Of a stretch of 64,000 nucleotides of DNA, positions 39,736 through 49,661 are shown one piece after another. Source of the DNA: Glycine soja (taxonomy: Eukaryota > Streptophyta > Magnoliopsida > Fabales > Fabaceae); NCBI RefSeq assembly GCF_004193775.1, contig NC_041018.1:30463940-30527939 (forward strand), in the 5' to 3' direction. The position numbers were made by a program, and so were the translations under genes. The notes under the pieces are model-generated. The model was not told the origin of the DNA. It searched no databases and saw only the letters and a list, made by a program, of their open reading frames with translations. Numbering within the stretch: position 1 is the stretch's first letter; each line of letters starts with the position of its first letter.

Positions 39736-41805
39736 CAGCAATCTGAACGTGCCCAAACGAATCACTTAACATTAATAGCACGTTCACTACTGAACCAAGG
39801 AAAATTCGACCGTTGCTTCACACGACCCTCTACATTCCTCATTCAAATTTATATCTGCTTGGCATTCGTGTTTATACCAGCATTTCCCAATAGCCTTCTG
39901 AGATTTACGAAATCATTCCAAACGCTCTGCTTTTCCATGGCTACCTCACCAAAAGAAATTTCCGCTTCTGGTTCACCCGCTGTACCATCATCTCCGCACC
40001 AGGAACAACCAGAATTCAACATCCAACCCATACAAGTAATTCCTGGTCAAGCTTCTGTCCCTGAGAAACTGGTTCCCAGAAGACAACAGGGAGTGAAGAT
40101 TGATGAAAACCCTAGCCCTGCAACAATTCCTAGGGAAGTAGACACGGAGATGGACAAGAAAATCCGCGGTATTGTGAGTAGCATTCTGAAGGATGCTTCT
40201 GTGCCTGATGCTGAGAAAGATGTTCCAACATCTTCCACCCCAGATGTTTCTGTGCCTGATGTCAATAAAGATGTTCCAACATCCTCCGCTCCAAATGCTG
40301 AAGCCCTCCCTTCACCCAGTGAAGAGGAATCAACAGAAGAAGAGGATCAAGCCTCAGAGGAGACCCCTGCACCAAGGGCACCAGAACCTGCTCCAGGTAA
40401 CCTCATTGACTTGGAAGAAGTCGAATCTGATGAAGAACCCATTGCCAACAGGTTGGCACCTGGCATTGCAGAAAGGTTACAAAGCCGAAAGGGAAAAACT
40501 CCCATTAAGAGGTCTGGAAGAATCAAGACTATGGCCCAGAAGAAGAGTGCTCCAATCACTCCTGCCACATCCAGAAGAAGCAAGGTTGCTATCCCCTCCA
40601 AGAAAAGGAAAGAAATTTCCTCATCCGATACTGATGATGATGTCGAACTAGATGTCTCGACATCTAAGAGGGCCAAGACTTCAGGGAGAAAGGTGCCTGG
40701 AAATGTTCCTGATGCACCATTGGACAACATCTCTTTCCACTCCATTGGCAATGTTGAAAAGTGGAAATATGTGTATCAACGTAGACTTGCCTTGGAAAGA
40801 GAACTGGGAAGAGCTGCCATGGATTGCAAGGAGATCATGGACCTCATCAAGGCTGCTGGACTGCTGAAGACTGTCAGCAAGTTGGGAGATTGCTATGAAG
40901 GCTTAGTCAGGGAATTCATTGTCAACATTCCCTCTGACATATCAAACAGAAAAAATGATGATTATCAAAGAGTGTTTGTCAGAGGAAAGTGTGTTAGATT
41001 CTCCCCTGCTGTGATTAACAAATATCTGGGCAGACCTACTGATGGAGTGATAGATATTGATGTTTCTGAGCATCAGATTGCCAAGGAAATCACTGCCAAA
41101 CGAGTCCAGCATTGGCCAAAGAAAGGGAAGCTTTCAGCAGGGAAGCTAAGTGTGAAGTATGCAATTCTACACAGGATTGGTGCTGCAAACTGGGTACCCA
41201 CCAATCATACTTCCACTGTTGCCACAGGTTTGGGTAAATTTCTGTATGCTGTTGGAACCAAGTCCAAATTTAATTTTGGAAACTATATTTTTGATCAAAC
41301 TGTTAAGCATTCAGAATCATTTGCTGTCAAATTACCCATTGCCTTCCCTACTGTATTGTGTGGCATTATGTTGAGTCAACATCCCAATATGTTAAACTAC
41401 ACTGACTCTGTGATGAAAAGAGAATCTCCTCTATCCCTGCACTATAAACTGTTTGAGGGGACACATGTCCCAGACATTGTCTCGACATCAGGGAAAGCTG
41501 CTGCTTCAGGTGCTGTGTCCAAGGATGCCTTGATTGCAGAACTCAAGGACACATGCAAGGTGCTGGAAGCAACCATCAAAGCCAACACAGAGAAGAAGAT
41601 GGAGCTAGAACGGCTGATCGAAAGACTCACAGACAGTGGCATTGATGATGGTGAAGCAGCTGAGGAAAAAGAAGATCCAGCTGAGCAAGAAGAGGCAGCT
41701 GAGGAAGAAGGAGAAGCAGCTGAAGAAGAAGAAGAAGCTGCTGAGGAAGAGGAAGATGCAGCAGAAGAGACAGAATCAGATGATGATTCTGAAGCCACCC
41801 CATGA
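39730..41805 (+). CDS. SIRE1 ORF2 (called env-like), expressed by readthrough
   Basis: In frame with gag-pol, 691 codons after the TAG. There is no ATG until 39937 (MATSPKEISAS), so readthrough is the likely route of expression. Just after the stop lies a hydrophobic stretch (TFLIQIYICLAFVFIPAF, 39826-39879), a candidate membrane segment. Next come a Pro/Ser/Glu-rich region, a basic region with KKRK (about 40490-40620), a folded domain at about 40880-41400 (LVREFIVN, VRGKCVRFSPAVINKYLGRP, NWVPTNHTSTVA, LPIAFPTVLCGIML), a predicted coiled coil (41510-41635) and a Glu/Ala-rich acidic tail. The middle domain resembles the extra ORFs at 13950-15281 and 55443-56440. A membrane-envelope role is not shown by the sequence; the domain and basic region fit a nucleic-acid or nuclear role equally well. 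Confidence 0.85.
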   Translation, partial: QLQQSERAQTNHLTLIARSLLNQGKFDRCFTRPSTFLIQIYICLAFVFIPAFPNSLLRFTKSFQTLCFSMATSPKEISASGSPAVPSSPHQEQPEFNIQPIQVIPGQASVPEKLVPRRQQGVKIDENPSPATIPREVDTEMDKKIRGIVSSILKDASVPDAEKDVPTSSTPDVSVPDVNKDVPTSSAPNAEALPSPSEEESTEEEDQASEETPAPRAPEPAPGNLIDLEEVESDEEPIANRLAPGIAERLQSRKGKTPIKRSGRIKTMAQKKSAPITPATSRRSKVAIPSKKRKEISSSDTDDDVELDVSTSKRAKTSGRKVPGNVPDAPLDNISFHSIGNVEKWKYVYQRRLALERELGRAAMDCKEIMDLIKAAGLLKTVSKLGDCYEGLVREFIVNIPSDISNRKNDDYQRVFVRGKCVRFSPAVINKYLGRPTDGVIDIDVSEHQIAKEITAKRVQHWPKKGKLSAGKLSVKYAILHRIGAANWVPTNHTSTVATGLGKFLYAVGTKSKFNFGNYIFDQTVKHSESFAVKLPIAFPTVLCGIMLSQHPNMLNYTDSVMKRESPLSLHYKLFEGTHVPDIVSTSGKAAASGAVSKDALIAELKDTCKVLEATIKANTEKKMELERLIERLTDSGIDDGEAAEEKEDPAEQEEAAEEEGEAAEEEEEAAEEEEDAAEETESDDDSEATP

Positions 41806-42409
41806 TCATCAGACCTTTATTTTTACTTTTATTAGCTAAAGGGGCCTGTCCCTTGCACAATTACTATGGGTCTGTAATATTTGCACTTTAATTTCATGCA
41901 TCCTACTTTTGCCAAATTTATGTCTAAAAAGGGGGAGTAATAGTATTATGCTTGCTATTATGCATGATTATGTTGAATGTATGATGTATGGCAGTAGGAT
42001 AGTAGGATACGATGTATGCATGATTCATGATCTTGAGGGGGAGTTGTATGAATATGACTGCTGCTGATGATGACTGATGTAAGCTACTAGAAGCTGATAG
42101 AAGTTGCTGCAGTAAGAGCATGAAGACAGGGGGAGCAGAGAGCGGATGTCACATGAGATGTCTCGACATCCTGGAAAAGACTAGTAGCTGATAGAAGATG
42201 CTGCAGTAAGCATGGAGACAGGGGGAGCAGTAGCAGAAAGCTGATGTCACGAGAGATGTCTTGACATCCTGGAGAAGACTTGTAGATTTGCAACTTGAAG
42301 AATTTCCGCTGTGCTTGATTACTCTGATAATGAAAGTTGCTGATCCCACTTGCATAACTGCTCGTACCTGCTCAGGAAGTGTCTAAGTATGTTTTAGACA
42401 AAATTTGCC
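41806..42409 (+). other. SIRE1 3' non-coding region
   Basis: No ORF. It holds the extra purine tracts, a duplicated segment (42095-42185 and 42190-42285: GCAGTAAG, GACAGGGGGAGCAG) and two palindromes, GATGTCTCGACATC (42157) and GATGTCTTGACATC (42255). Confidence 0.7.
41926..41936 (+). promoter_or_regulatory. Extra polypurine-tract-like sites in the SIRE1 3' region
   Basis: AAAAAGGGGGAG at 41926 is followed by further GGGGGAG runs near 42037, 42130 and 42221, all upstream of the main tract at 42410. Multiple purine tracts have been described as a sirevirus habit (from memory). Confidence 0.6.
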
Positions 42410-42420
42410 AAAGGGGGAGA
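42410..42420 (+). promoter_or_regulatory. SIRE1 polypurine tract
   Basis: AAAGGGGGAGA directly before the 3' LTR. Confidence 0.9.
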
Positions 42421-42421
42421 T

Positions 42422-43570
42422 TGTTAGTGTTTAGCTCTACTGAGCTTTAAAAGATTGGCTAAGATTTTGTTAAAACATAAGCACTTAGACAATGAAGGAA
42501 AGCTGGAGTTGCTGCACATGATGTCCAACGTTATGTCAAGGAATAAGATCGGGCTGCACAATGTACAAGGCAAGATAAAATGGCAAATGAAGAATTGAAG
42601 TTGCAGGATCCACGATGTCGGATACAATGTCCTGACATCCTGCCCGAAAATACTGGAGTTGCTGTACAATGCAAGATAAAAGTCAAGTGCAGAAGTGAAG
42701 CTGCAGGATCCACGATGTCGGACACGATGTCCTGACATCCGGCCCGAAAATACTGGACATATAAATCTGTTATATCTTTGACAGATTATTGTGCAGTTAG
42801 CAAGAGATTAGAAGATCTATCTTTAGGAACGAATTAAAAGATCATTAAAGTTCGAATTTCAAAGTAGAAGAGTTCGTTCAGGGATTAAAGATTAAAGATT
42901 AAAGATTCAAACTAAAAGATCAAAAGTTATCTTTTAGTTCTTTAACTGCAGATTTTTTCAGAAGAAGATAGATCTCCTCCAGCATCAAGGAGTTGCAGCC
43001 CAGAAACGCAAATTGCTATATAATCATGGAGGCTGCACGAGTTCTGAACTAAGTCCGGGATTGAAGAGTTAGTTTGTGAGTTTTTGGGACTTGAGTCTTT
43101 TGTGAGCCACCTTGATGGTACCCTAACATCAAGTGTTGGACCTATGTGTGTAGAGTTGATCTCTTGTGTCTAGAGTTGATCTCTAGTGTGTAGAGTTGAT
43201 CTCTTTTGTTCAGAGTTGATCTCTGGTGTGTCTTTGACTTAATTGTAAACACAGGAGTGTGAGTGAGAGGGAGTGAGCGGAGGTTCTCATATCTAAGAGT
43301 GGCTCTTAGGTAGAGATCGCACGGGTAGTGGTTAGGTGAGAAGGTTGTAAACAGGGGCTGTTAGACCTTGAACTAACACTATTGAGAGTGGATTTCCTCC
43401 CTGGCTTGGTAGCCCCCAGATGTAGGTGAGGTAGCACCGAACTGGGTAAACAATACTCTTGTGTTATTTACTTGTTTAATCTGTTCATACGGACACATAT
43501 AATCTGCATGTTCTGAAGCGTGATGTCGTGACATCCTGTACGACATCTGTCCCCTGGTATCAGAATTTCA
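42422..43570 (+). repeat. SIRE1 3' LTR
   Basis: 1149 bp, identical to the 5' LTR except position 43455 as far as I could compare by eye. Confidence 0.95.
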
Positions 43571-44098
43571 ATTTTGAATTCTTTGACAAGGGAGAAGGGA
43601 GACATAAAATAATTTAGGCGGTTAAGTCCTTCGTTCTTTTGGAAAAGGGAGAAGAGAGACACAAAAAGAATTCAGGCGGTTAGTCCTTGGCGAATTCTTT
43701 TTGGCAAAGGGAGAGAGATGAAAAGAATGAATAGCACAAGTTTTCAAGGTTTAGAAAACCAGAAAACTTTGGAAAGCTTTTGGCACAAAGAAGAAGAAGA
43801 AGTTCAAAGAGATTCAAGGCTTGTAAAGGATTGTATTAGATTGATTGGATTTTTTTAAAATGCAAAACAAAGCCTTGCTTTTATAGACTCTTCATGTCTG
43901 GTCAAGAGGACCATTTAGAAGAGTTATGACTTTTAGAAAAACTTAAAACCAATTTGAAAAAGTCAAAAACCATTTGAAGCGTTACATCTTTTGATTTATT
44001 CAGAAACAATCACTAGTAATCAATTACCAAATCAGTGTAATCGATTACACAAAGCTTTTATGTGAAAGGGTGTGACTCTTCACATTTGAATTTGAATT

Positions 44099-44930
44099 TC
44101 AACGTTCAAAGGCACTAGTAATCGATTACCAAAACATTGTAATCGATTACAACTTTTTTGAAATCAATTGGAACATTGTAAATTCATTTGAAAAATTTTT
44201 CAAATTCATTTTGCTACTGGTAATCGATTACAATAATCTGGTAATCAATTATCAAAGAGTAAAAACTCTTTGGTAAACATGTTTTTAGAAAACTCCATGT
44301 GCTACTCAGTTTTTGAAAAAACCTTTTCATATTTATCTTGATTAAGTCTTCTCTTGATTCTTGAGTCTTGAATCTTGATCTTGATTCTTGAAATCAACTT
44401 TCCTCTTGAATCTTGAAGTGTTCTTGATTCTATCTTGAACATCTTGAACTCATTCTTTGATTGACCTTTGAGCTTTTTGTCATCACCTTTGTTATCATCA
44501 AAACATCTTTGAATCAACGTTCAAAGGCACTGGTAATCGATTACCAAAACATTGTAATCGATTACAGCTTTTTTGAAATCAATTGGAACATTGTAAATTC
44601 ATTTGAAAACTTTTTCAAATTCATTTTGCTGCTGGTAATCGATTACAACAATTTGGTAATCGATTACCAGAGAGTAAAAATCTCTTTGGTAAACATGTTT
44701 TGAGAAAAATCCATGTGCTACTCAGTTTTTGAAAAAACCTTTTCATACTTATCTTGATTAAGTCTTCTCTTGATTCTTGAATCTTGAATCTTGATTAAGT
44801 CTTCTCTTGATTCTTGAATCTTGAGTCTTGAATCTTGATCTTTATTCTTGGAAGCTTGATCCTTGAATCTTGAAGTGTTCTTGATTCTATCTTGAACATC
44901 TTGAACTCATTCTTTCTTGATTCTATCTTG
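44099..44930. repeat. Tandem duplication of about 415 bp in solo LTR B
   Basis: The segment from 44099 (TCAACGTTCAAAGGCAC) to 44513 is repeated from 44514 with the same start phrase, carrying a second set of TAATCGATTA palindromes and a longer run of TCTTGATTCTTGAA text. Confidence 0.85.
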
Positions 44931-45040
44931 AACAACTTAACTCATTCTTTGATTGACCTTTGAGCTTTTTGTCATCACTTTTGTTATCATCAAAACATCT
45001 TTGAATCAATATTGATTGATCTTGAAGCTTTGCTTCTACA

Positions 45041-45286
45041 CCCATATACCTTGAGCAACTTGACCTTGAAGTCAATTGTCGCTTGGATCCCAAGGGCGCA
45101 CACCTCATACTCAGCTATGTTGTCCATGCAATCAAAACCCAACCTACCTGTGAAGGGTATATATTGTTCGTCGGGGGTAACCAAAACCGCCCCAACTCCA
45201 TGGCCTAGTGCATTAGACACACCGTCAAACCACATAATCCATTTGTCCCTATCTAGGTCCTCTACTTCCTCCTTAAACAAGGTCAT
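45041..45286 (-). pseudogene. Tat second RNase H-like domain, N-terminal part
   Basis: KWIMWFDGVSNALGHGVGAV, LVTPDEQYIPFTGRLGF and CMDNIAEYEVCALGIQATID are typical of the additional RNase H of Tat elements (WxxxFDG, NxAEYEA). The frame is cut at 45041 by solo LTR B and continues at 33828. Confidence 0.85.
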
Positions 45287-45340
45287 GATATCCTCATCAG
45301 GGAATTCTGGATGTATAGGCTGGTAGTCGTTGATAGGTTG

Positions 45341-45673
45341 TTAAGCCAGGTAATCTGCCAAGGTACTCCCCTTTATCGCCTTTTGAGTAACATAAACAAT
45401 ATCAAACTCTGACAATAGAACTTTCCACCGAGCAATCCATCCAGTGAGAACAGGTTTTCCAAAGATGTACTTGACTGGATCCATTTTGAGCACCAACCAA
45501 GTGGTGTAGTTCAGCATGTACTGCCTTAGACGGTGGGCTGCCCACACCAGGGCACAACATGTCCTTTCAAGCAAAGAGTAGTTCATTTCACACGCTGTGA
45601 ACTTCTTGCTTAGGTAATAGACGGGCCGTTCCATTTTTCTGGTTTCGTCATGCTGCCCCAACACACACCTCAT
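45341..45673 (-). pseudogene. Tat RNase H domain of pol
   Basis: PVYYLSKKFTACEMNYSLLE, RTCCALVWAAHRLRQYML, and ILTGW-like VLTGWIARWKVLLSEFDI: the usual gypsy RT-RNase H core. Open over 110 codons, with stops on both sides. Confidence 0.85.
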
Positions 45674-45679
45674 TCACTC

Positions 45680-46620
45680 ATCCAACACAGTCATATACAG
45701 GATGAGGGATCTTCCGAGCAATGGTGGCACAAGCACAGGGGGATTCATGAGGTACCGCTTAATCCTTTCGAACGCCACTTGGATTGGACAGACTGGTTCT
45801 TATGCAATGGCTTGAAGAAAGGCTTACAAGTGGCGGTCAGCTGTGATATGAACCTTGCTATGTAGTTCAATCGTCCTAGGAAACCTCAGACCTACTTCTT
45901 GGTGCGTGGTTCGGGTATTTCGAGGATGGCCTTCACTTTTTATGGGTCTACCTTTATCCCTTTCTGGCTCACGATAAAACCAAGCAACTTTCCCGACTTG
46001 ACCCCGAAAGTTCACTTTGCGGGATTCAACCTTAATCAGTACTTATGTAGCCTCTTGAACAACTTTCGTAAGTTGACAAGGTGTTCCTCCTTGGTCTTTG
46101 ACTTGGTAATCATATCATCCACGTAGACCTCAATTTCTTTGTGCATCATGTAGTGGAATAATGCCACTATAGCCCGCTGGTAAGTTACTCCAACGTTCTT
46201 GAGCCCAAAGGACATCACCTTGTAGCAGAAAGTTCCCACAGGGTGACGAAGGTCATCTTCTCCATGTCCTCCAGCGCCATCTTTATTTGATTATAGCCCG
46301 AGAATCCATCCATGAAAGAAAATAGGGCAAAATTGGTTGTGTTATCTATGAGGATATCGATGTGCAGTAAAGGAAAGTTATCCTTTGGACTGGCTCGGTT
46401 TAGATCCTGATAGTCCACGCACATTCGCACCTTCCCATCTTTCTTAGGGACAGGTACGATGTTGGCGACCCATTCTGGGTATCGAGCAACGGCTAAGAAG
46501 CCAGCGTCAAACTGCTTTTTCACCTCTTCTTTTATTTTCAGGGACATCTCAGGCTTCATCCTTCTCATCTTTTGCTTTAGTGGGAACACTCCGGATTCAG
46601 AGGTAATCTATGTTGTACGA
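45680..46620 (-). pseudogene. Tat reverse transcriptase
   Basis: PEWVANIVPVPKKDGKVRMC, VDYQDLNRASPKDNFPL, FSFMDGFSGYNQIKMAL, KVMSFGLKNVGVTYQRAI, and YVDDMITKSKTKEEHL with the catalytic YVDD are readable at 46036-46589. Thereafter LNPAKCTFGVKSGKLLGF follows at about 46015-45960 after a stop. Several stops and frame changes make it inactive. Confidence 0.85.
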
Positions 46621-47448
46621 TGTCGGGACTCAAGCCAGGCATATCTTGGTAGGACCAAGCGAAGATGTCCTGGTAGTCTCGTAGCAGAGCCACAAATTCG
46701 TCTCGGATATTTGTGGACATGCCAGTGCCAACCTTGACCTCCTTTCTTTCTTCGTCAACACCTAAGTTTACAATCTTTGTTTCTTCTTAGTGTGGCTTCA
46801 GTTCCCTGCCTTCCTGTTCGACCATTCTTTTTAGCTCTGGGGGAAGCCCCCAATCCTCATCTTCCCCTTTCTCAGCTTGATTTATCAGTTTCTTAAAATC
46901 AACCTCTGGGTCCTCAGTATCATTACCTTCACAGGACTCATTGTCGGATCTGTACCATTTAATCGCAAAAAAATAAATATGCAGAAGAATGAAAATAGAC
47001 GAAAGTGCAAGAGCAAATGAAGAAGGATTATGTATTTATAATTTTGTGGTAACAAAAGACATGCCCAAACAGGGAGACAACCCTAAAGCCTAGGCCTAGA
47101 AATAGGGTTAGAACTAAAAAAATTACATTGAGTTTGCCACGGAAATCCCGGGTTGTTTGACGATTTGCCAGTTCGTCAATTCGAACACCAGAGGACACGG
47201 CCACACCCAATTTGGTTGCTCTTGAGGGGTTTCTTCATGTATCATGGCAACCCGTCCTTCACACATCCACCCCGCACTGGCAAAGCTTTCGTCGATGTGA
47301 TATAGGGGGCCTCCTTTCACTTGCAACCCTTGCGGCTAGCCCGCGCTTCTCTCCCTCCTTTCTAGGGCAATCCTCCTCATGTCAGCATGCGTAGGCTCAT
47401 ATCCCAACCCGAACCTTCCAGGATTTCTTGTGAACTCTACCAAACTTG
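46621..47448 (-). other. Decayed Tat linker between protease and RT
   Basis: No long open frame. It lies between recognisable protease and RT parts of one element and is probably degraded pol linker; nothing else was seen. Confidence 0.5.
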
Positions 47449-48368
47449 CTACGCCATTGTCGTTCTGGCCCAAACCCATTCCGGGTTCATAACCATGCCC
47501 AACATCACCCGAGCCACCATCAACGCGACACCAGATAAGCGTGGTTGTACCAGGGGAGACTCTACGTAAGCATTGCTCACAACCTCCAATGCCTGAAAGG
47601 ATGTTTCCAAGGACTCCTCCACAACCTCCACATAAGGCGTAGAAGAATGACAACTCACAAGAATGTCTTTTTCTCCCGAGACTATAATCAATTGCCCCTC
47701 CACCATAAATTTCAACTTTTGGTGTAGCGTTGAAGGGACCACCCCAACTGAATGAATCCAAGGCCAACCTAATAAGTAGCTATAGGCGGGATTTATGTCC
47801 ATCACTTGGAAGGTAATTTGGCACACGTGGGGTCCAATTTGGATTGGGAGATCGATCTCCCCCTTACATCTTGGCAGTTGTCGTTAAAAGCCCGCACTAC
47901 CATGGAGCTTGGCATTACGTGTGATGCATTAAAAGGCAACTTGTCCAAAGTAGTCTTGGGCATGACATTGAGGGAAAAGTCATTGTCAATAAGCACTTTG
48001 GCCACTATATGGTCCAAACATTTGACAGATATGTGCAAGGCCCTGTTGGCAGTAATGTTGTTAATTATGCCCCCGAAACCCTCCACAGATATGTCTTGTG
48101 CTACATGGGCTTCGTTCAAAATCTTGACCAATAGCTCCCAATGAGGCTTAGAGTTCATAAGCAGTCCCAACAGAGAGATCCTAGCTGGGGTTTTATTTAG
48201 TTGTTCAATTACCTTGAACTCACTCTGTTGGATGATTCTCAAGAACTCGATTGCTTCTTCAGCGGATATTCCTTTTTTTCTGAAGTTGTCCTCTTCCTTG
48301 GCAAACCTTCCAGCCGGGACCTCGTTATTTGGAATCAGACCCGCCTTATCGCTCTCTTCCATGCCCAC
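47449..48368 (-). pseudogene. Tat aspartic protease region
   Basis: Two overlapping frames, 47802-48368 and 47449-47826. The first has HISVKCLDHIVAKVLIDNDF then SLNVMPKTTLDKLPF, the Tat retropepsin; the active-site triplet reads D-N-D instead of D-N/S/T-G. The second has ITFQVMDINPAYSYLLGWPW and PSTLHQKLKFMVEGQLI, conserved downstream text. Frameshifted and inactive. Confidence 0.8.
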
Positions 48369-48701
48369 CTTTGCATTCCCCTTTGGATCGTACTGGTGGC
48401 TCAGGTGCTGTGAAGATCCGCCCGCTACGACTCATGCCGCTCGTGCCAGAGATATTTGTGACCTTAGCGGAGGATAGATCATCTTTAACATGCACGAAAG
48501 ACGCGTCTTTTCTTCCATTGGGCCCTTGTGTGTCGTACCTCTATGGCACCACCTTACCACTTTTGTAGGGGAAAGCGCGGGCTTCTTAACTGGGACAGGC
48601 TAGAAACCTCTAGGCTTTTGTGTGGCAACATCCCAAGTGAAGTGGATCACCAATGGCTTGGGTTTTCTTGAGCTCTTATCAACCGACTGCATGCACACAT
48701 C

Positions 48702-49661
48702 TCATTCCCCCTTTCTTGTGCCACAAACTTCAATTAGGCCTTTGTCCATCATCCCCTGTAGCAACTCCTCCGCCATTGGGCATGTCTCCATGTCGTGTGA
48801 TGTCCCCAGATGTAACAAACAAGAATCTCCCTTGTCCCTGTCAAGGAAAATCATGCCTGCTTTGCGCAACACTTCCAATATGAACCTCCTAGAGGTTAAC
48901 ACGTCTTCCATCCGCTTCGGCCCCCGAGGTCCACACTCCTCCACCGCATTAACCGCTGAGCCTCCATGACTAGCGAGGGGATTCATCCTTACATTCGGGA
49001 AATCCTCTTGAAATGTCAGCCACCCCATGTCAATCAAACTCTGTACCTTGTGTTTGAAGGCCACACATTGCTCTATTGAATGCCCGGGGACACCCCCGTG
49101 ATAGGCGCAAGTTGCATTGTGGTTGTACCAGTGAGGGAAGGGAGACCAGTAGATCTTCCCAGGGTTCACCACCGCCATCTAGTTGGCGATCAAGGATGGT
49201 AGCAAGTTAGCATATGGCATTAGGATCGGGGTGAATTCTACAGGCTTTTATGTTGGAAAATTCCTTCCTGAATTAGCGCTTGTGCTGGGATTGGTGTTGT
49301 CAGCGGGACGAGATTGTGCGGGAAATGAGTTTTTTGGGGGAGGCCTTTGTGGTTGAGTGGGCAACCTTTGTTGGATGGGTGCCGGATTGGGAGGGTTTCC
49401 AATGTTGGCCGAATAGTTTGGTTGGTGCAGGGAATATTGGTAAGCAGGGTTGTGAGGGGTTGGTTGGGATTTAGGCCATGTGGGAGTTGAGGTTACAGCA
49501 TGGGTATCTCCCTCCTTCTTCTTGTCTCCACCCGCTCCGAACCTCCTATTGCTTGTGCTTATGGAAGCGGCATAATTGAACTTTCCCCTTCTCAAGCCTA
49601 CCTTAATCCTCTCGCTCGCAAATACCAAATCTGCGAAACTAGAGGGCATATTGGTCGAGCC
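48702..49661 (-). pseudogene. Tat gag, C-terminal half
   Basis: Frame 49248-49661: FADLVFASERIKVGLRRGKF, then a Pro/Gln/Ser-rich stretch. Frame 48702-49178: CAYHGGVPGHSIEQCVAFKH, a Tat-type zinc knuckle, then KVQSLIDMGWLTFQED. The N-terminal capsid part lies beyond element E and is not in the window. Confidence 0.8.

Larger units (their letters stand above)
34452..43570 (+). mobile_element. SIRE1-type sirevirus (Ty1/copia), young, with in-frame deletions
   Basis: 9119 bp flanked by ATTTT at 34447-34451 and 43571-43575. LTRs 34452-35600 and 42422-43570 are both 1149 bp and differ at one base that I could find (T at 35485, A at 43455). Primer site 35603-35615, gag-pol 35659-39729, readthrough stop, ORF2 39730-41805, purine tract 42410-42420. 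The structure fits the sirevirus group, which has a gag-pol ORF followed by an env-like ORF. Integrase and RT have lost catalytic parts, so it should depend on helpers. Confidence 0.95.
33829..45040 (-). mobile_element. Solo LTR B (same family as element A), interrupted by SIRE1
   Basis: It starts TGTTGGATCAAGAGG at 33829 and ends GCTTCTACA at 45040, flanked by exact CCCAT at 33824-33828 and 45041-45045. The LTR parts are 33829-34451 and 43571-45040; 34452-43570 is SIRE1. No gag or pol of its own remains. The right part contains a tandem duplication of about 415 bp, which explains its length of about 2.1 kb against 1.6 kb for element A LTRs. Confidence 0.85.
13950..49661 (-). mobile_element. 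Old Ty3/gypsy Tat-lineage retrotransposon, split by several later insertions
   Basis: Pieces read leftward: gag and protease 49661-47449, reverse transcriptase and RNase H 46620-45341, second RNase H-like domain 45286-45041 and 33828-33497, integrase 33555-32715 and 19439-19051, then the extra ORF 15281-13950. The second RNase H-like domain between RT/RNase H and integrase is the mark of the Tat group. Flanks of the insertions match across each target duplication (TCCCG, CCCAT), which shows that these fragments were once continuous. Many stops and frameshifts are present. The 5' part of gag and its LTR are cut off by element E at 49662; the 3' LTR was not identified. Confidence 0.8.

Noticed and set aside
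39859..39861. Independent start codon for SIRE1 ORF2 at 39859
   Set aside because: The codon there is TTG, not ATG; the frame is open back to the UAG, so readthrough fits better.
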